Shown: in pieces, positions 59,846 to 64,000 of the stretch
Position numbering within the stretch: the stretch's first letter is position 1
How the letters are laid out: every line of letters begins with the position of its first letter
Assembly: GCF_029852145.1 (NCBI RefSeq)
Contig: NC_079974.1
Span: 8,478,348-8,542,347, forward strand
DNA length: 64,000 bases
Reading direction: 5' to 3'
Source of the DNA: Microplitis mediator
Taxonomy: Eukaryota; Arthropoda; Insecta; Hymenoptera; Braconidae
Made by a program: the position numbers and the translations under genes
Notes under the pieces: generated by a model
The model's input: the letters and a program-made list of their open reading frames with translations, nothing else
Databases searched by the model: none
Told to the model about the DNA's origin: nothing

Positions 59846-61560
59846 TTAAGAGCTATGTGACATATGATTTTCTTTTTTGCATGATGGATATTTTTTGTGG
59901 TGGTCTTGGACTACTTGTAATATTAGTTGCCTTTGTTCTTCGTCTTGTGTGAGACATTGATTGTATTTTTCGATCAATGCCACCCCTCGTTCTGCTGTAT
60001 CATTCACAACTTTTTGCTGCCTAAATGTTTCTAGGCATTTCTTATAAACGTCATTGGATTCCCATAAGTTAGGATCGATTCCAAGAAAACCAGTGGACAA
60101 CTCAAACTGTTTAAAAATGAAAAGAGATTTCTGACTAAAAAAATCACTTATCTCTTTCGTAGCCAATGAATCAAATTGATTTTTTGTTTAAAATGAGACG
60201 TTTTTTCTTAATAGCATGTGTTTCTTTATTTTTAATTAAATTGACTATTTTTACTTTTTGTTTATGTGACACGGCTGGATCAAACAGTGCTAAACAAGAA
60301 AGTTGTTCGTTCAGGTACCAAAAATGACGGGATAATTTTGCTAGAGCAGCTGCAGCAATTTTCAAATGCGTGTTTTTATAAATCAATAAATTCTGAAATA
60401 ATTTTAAATCACCATTCGGAGCTTCTGTCGCATTCATAGCAGTAAACCAGCCTTCAAGGTAAAATAAACCCAAAAAAAAAAACACTTTTTTCTCGGGGAG
60501 CATCAACATCTGATTTTCTTATTGAAAATTGTTTTCTAAATAAATAAATTTTTAAACAATACCATGCTTTGGATAATCACCTCACGTGGTGCATTGCGCC
60601 AGGAGCTCTAAATTTTACGCCGTTATTAGGAAGACCTTTCAAAAATATATATAAATAAGCATCAAAAACTCACGATAATCATCTCTCGGTAAATGATCCT
60701 AATGAAAAAAATTCTAAATAATATGAAATACTTATTGGTATTAATTATTTTATAGTCTTTATCATTTATTTACCATAAACTGATAAAATTAATTATTAAA
60801 AACTGTCAACTGACTATTATTGAAATATTTAAAATGGTGACCGGCCACAATATCTGAGACAAGAAAATACTAGATTATTATCTAGTATGATCTAGTATCT
60901 GTGACAAATATAGATGTATTTTCACAATTTATCCTGGTTTATCAGGGTTTTTTTATTTAGGATATTTTTGTGGGCATGAATTCGCTAAGATTTTATTAAA
61001 TTGAATGAAATCTTAGCAAATTCATCCCTACAAAGATATCCTAAATAAAAAAAACCCTGATAAACTAGGATAAATCGTGAAAATATATCTATATTTGTCA
61101 CAGATATTTTTGTTCGGGATCTTTTTGTCCTGGATTTTAATATTGAGAATAATAATGGTAGAACTTGATGATCGGGAATCATTTAAAATGAATCAAATAA
61201 TTTTTATTTAAACTAGTATTCTATATGTTGCATAGTCCAACTAATGTTTTAATTTTTATAACTAATACCTTAAGTTGAGTTTCTATAAAACGGAGTTTAT
61301 CTTCTTTTGTTTCACTAAGAAAGTCTTTAATTTCTAAGTCATCAATTCCAATATCCTATTGAGATGAATCAATATTTTCCCAAAAATCTTGGAATCTCTT
61401 AAAAATAGGCACATTTGAGCCTGTTTTAATTGGCGAAGCAACTTCTAACACATTGCGTAAAATTATCTCAAAAATGTGGTGACGACATGCGAGATACAAT
61501 AAATCTCTATGTAATTTTTGGGCTAATAAAGTGCATGATCCGTTCTGAAGACCTACTAGT
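59846..61560 (-). pseudogene. Broken copy of a multi-copy arthropod gene of unknown function
   Basis: Exon A (about 61560 to 61269) reads LQNGSCTLLAQKL, LYLACRHHIFEIILRNVL, PIFKRFQDFWENID, with an in-frame TAG after DSSQ, and ends CTTAAG|GTATTA. Exon B starts after TTCATTAG (60700-60699): DHLPRDDYREFLMLIYIFL, GVKFRAPGAMHH, then TGA where Trp is expected, then FYLEGWFTAMNATEAPNGDL, RHFWYLNEQLSCLALFD. A frameshift near 60170 leads to QKSLFIFKQFELSTGFLGI and VVNDTAERGVALIEKYNQ. The order CRHHIFE, REFL, APGAMHH, W-F-T-A, LWYL-like and NDTAERGVALI matches an uncharacterised, often repeated protein family I recall from insects and cnidarians. Its role is unknown to me. Both exons are in phase 0. 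The intron (61268 to 60699) contains a hairpin MITE. Confidence 0.65.
60897..61106. mobile_element. 210-bp palindromic MITE in the pseudogene intron
   Basis: TATCTGTGACAAATATAGAT and its complement at the ends, with TTTATCCTGGTTTATCAGGG inside. The two halves are near-perfect inverted copies around 60998. Confidence 0.75.
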
Positions 61561-62820
61561 CTATCGGCGGAAGAGGAGGTCTCGTAAACATTTTTTTGGC
61601 ACCGGATTAATCCAACTGTTTCTTATGTATTTTGGGCCAAGGATCACGAGAATCGGGTCCATTTTGTTCAAAAGTCGTGTAAACCATTGTTTATAACAAT
61701 TTAATTGTTTAAATCGAAATAACTCCCAAACCGCTGGTTTGTTGGGGCAGTGTACAGGAAAAAAAATGTTTAGAATAAAAAAATACACAAATAAGGTATC
61801 ATATGTTTTTTTTGCATCTCGGATATTTCGCGAGATATAATAAAAAAACGAGCCGGCGCTCGGACCTCTCGCTCTCGCACTAGCGACTGTCGATGCGCAA
61901 GCTCTCTCTCCGCCAAATCGCGTCAGATGCTTGATAGGCCAGAATTTTTTACATTGAAAATCATAGAAAAAAAAAAAAATCAATAAAATGTCGATACCAC
62001 CAATCGACAGCATTTTCTCTAAAACAAATTTCTGTCGTATCGTCAAAAGAGGTTTTTTTTTTTTGTTCACTAATGTTATAAACAAATGGATTTATTCGAA
62101 GTCCAGATTGGGTTTCAAATTCGATAAATTGTCAATACTACCAATCGACAGCTTTTTTTCTGAAACAAAGGCCGTGGGACGATAAGTATACCGAATCGGC
62201 CCCAGATAGGGATCGGGCTCATTTTTTCAGGGAATGTTTGTACCCATGAGATACTTCGATGCTGCGAGTTTCCGGTCTTTATCTATAACCACTTCGGAGT
62301 AAATCGAAAAATACTGAAAATTAGAAAAAATTGATGTTCTCAGAGCGTACTTATTCGATTGATCTGAAAATTGGATATGTTTTGGGGGTTGATGGTAGCT
62401 ATCTGGAAAAATAAGAGCTATTTCGGCTCACAAAAACCTAAAAAAAAACGAGTTTATATTTTTAATTTCAATTTTTAAGCATCTTACCATTACGACACAG
62501 TTATAAAAATATTTTTTTTGAATTCTTCATCCAATTTCCTATGAATCTATGGCCTTTCGAAATTTTTAAAAATGGTACTACATATTGAAAAAAAATAAAA
62601 ACCATTTTTTGCTCAAAAATCGGGTTTTTCTAATAATTTTACTCTTGAACTGATAAAATACAAAACTTACTCGTTTACTAAGGTAGAGAAAACCATAAAA
62701 GAAATAAAATATCCTTACATTATTAAAATAATTTCATTCAATGGACTTAACTATTATCAAAAACTCAGTAACTGTAATGAGTAAATCAGTATTCATTACT
62801 ACCCTCGCGGATTCGGGGTT
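61561..62820. other. Non-coding region with a 140-bp-spaced direct repeat
   Basis: TACCACCAATCGACAGCATT with TCTAAAACAAA (about 61993-62027) recurs as TACTACCAATCGACAGCTTT with TCTGAAACAAA (about 62133-62168). GC-richer sequence lies at 61855-61930. No gene is supported. Confidence 0.4.
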
Positions 62821-63345
62821 ACTGTGAAATCACAGTGAAATCAATTTTACCGTAAGTTTACTGTGTATTGATGGTAATTTCATAGTGAATTCACAGTCGT
62901 TTTGTGCCATTTCGTCACTCTGGTTATATAGTAATTTTACAGTAATTTTATGGTAGTTCCATAGTGATTTCACTTGTGATTCTTTTGTAGGTTTAGAATT
63001 AAATTACCATACTTTCATGATAATTTTACTGTCGATCAGCTATCGATTTATGGTAACCCAACAATGGTAACACTGAGGCTTTATCATGAGTTCACAGTCA
63101 GTTTATCGTGATTTCACTACGAATTCACTGTGATTCCATAGTAATCTGATAGTGTTAACTCTGTGACTTTACAATAGTTTCACAGTCAGTTCATAGTGGT
63201 TTAACCATGAATTTACCGTGATCCCATGACAATCTAGTAGTATTAGCACTGTGACTCTATGATATTTTCACAGCAAATTATTAGTGTTTTCTCCATGATT
63301 TCACTCTACTTTGATAGTGATCTGATACGGTACATCTATCATTAA
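62821..63345. repeat. Diverged ~88-bp tandem repeat (TTTCACAGTCAGTT)
   Basis: Units near 63087, 63176 and 63264 share TTCACAGTCAGTTYATMGTG, then a TGATYCCATRRYAATCT stretch and ACTCTGTGACT. Looser copies extend upstream to about 62821. Confidence 0.6.
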
Positions 63346-63926
63346 TCCAATTTCAAAATCAAAATTTGAATTTTTAATGTCATTAATCGATAGAAATGGA
63401 ATTAAAAAAAAATAATATCAATTATTTCATAAATGCTCCTATAATTATTTGTAAGTTTAGCAAATATTTGGGCACATATGTATTTTATTTATTATAAATT
63501 TAGCTATTTTAGGAATTTCCGAGCGAAACTTTATCTGTAATTATCTAATTTAGTTAATTTTGTAAAAGCTTAAGACGGTAAAATTTTTCAGAATTATGAA
63601 AAAAAATAAATAAATAAAAAAATTGAATAACTTTTTTTTTAAAACTGTATAAATTGAATTTAAACTACTGCAAAAAATAAAGAGAACATCATTTAGATTA
63701 AGATTTCAATAGTAAATATTTATTATTTATCATAACTTAAAATGAAATATTCTTAAATTAAGAAAACTTGGTGATTTACAAATGAAGGCAAAAATTTTTT
63801 TTGATAAATATCGAATTCTTTTAATTTTATAGTATTTAACAAAATAATTTTTCTTATAGCTTAGTCTTGAGAATATATAGTATTGAATAGCATGAAGTAA
63901 CAGATTAAATATTTAGTTCCGAATGC
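63346..63926. other. AT-rich region, nothing recognised
   Basis: Very AT-rich, with no ORF or clear repeat. Confidence 0.4.
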
Positions 63927-64000
63927 GTGTGGTGGCCGAGCGGGCTAAAGTACATGACTTAAGCTACTCTCAATCGAAAGGTCGGCAGTTCGAGTCCCAT
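63927..64000 (+). repeat. tRNA-Leu/Ser-like SINE head, cut by the window end
   Basis: GTGGTGGCCGAGCGGGCTAA is a strong type II tRNA A-box region; a variable-arm-like stretch and AGTTCGAGTCCC (B box) follow. The anticodon stem does not pair well, so a tRNA-derived SINE is likelier than a functional tRNA. The 3' end is outside the window. Confidence 0.5.

Noticed and set aside
63927..64000. Functional tRNA-Leu or tRNA-Ser gene
   Set aside because: A and B boxes are good but the anticodon stem pairs poorly and the 3' end is outside the window, so a SINE head is preferred.

Overview
This is an AT-rich nuclear segment of an arthropod genome, most likely an insect. A chitin synthase gene with canonical GT-AG introns lies on the minus strand, and almost everything else is transposable-element DNA of insect type: BEL/Pao, copia-like, hAT, Tc1/mariner, tyrosine-recombinase and tRNA/5S-derived elements. 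A hymenopteran, possibly a parasitoid wasp, would fit the composition and element types, but that is inference and the sequence does not prove it.

The host gene. Five exons of chitin synthase (46077-46180, 45580-45821, 45188-45493, 7560-7778, 6663-7498) join in perfect phase into 569 codons with no stop. They encode the N-terminal multi-pass membrane region and the conserved cytoplasmic run just before the catalytic domain. The third intron (45187 to 7779) is about 37.4 kb and holds most of the mobile DNA described here. The fifth intron runs off the left edge, so the catalytic exons lie outside the window.

Left part (1-6.6 kb, intron 5). It holds a zinc-knuckle (Gag-like) fragment, an LTR-like promoter block, a broken tyrosine-recombinase (Crypton-like) gene and a decayed BEL/Pao pol.

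Centre (8.7-31.5 kb, intron 3). This is a nested stack. The outermost layer has inverted repeats of about 1.26 kb (8705-9964 and 22587-23715 plus 30786-30913). Each carries an inward-facing copia-type LTR, leader and short exon. Inside lie a nearly intact hAT transposase (10929-13203) and a second element bounded by CCCGGGAAAAAATG repeats (13460-21380). That second element is itself interrupted by a 967-bp hairpin (13515-14481) and a 5.6-kb mariner-like element (14656-20264) whose long inverted arms are built from ~90-bp tandem repeats. The right outer repeat is split by a full-length BEL/Pao retrotransposon (23716-30780) with two 733-bp LTRs that look identical, a 5-bp target duplication and an apparently open gag-pol. 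This retrotransposon shows a strong strand-asymmetric excess of the word CGCT.

Right part of intron 3 (31.5-45.2 kb) and upstream flank of the gene (46.2-64 kb). There is no convincing host gene here. Long hairpin elements, often beginning TAGGGT with 8-bp target duplications, recur with shared internal words. There are also MITEs, microsatellites, short tandem duplications, tRNA-derived SINE heads and a broken multi-copy gene of unknown function (59846-61560, minus strand).
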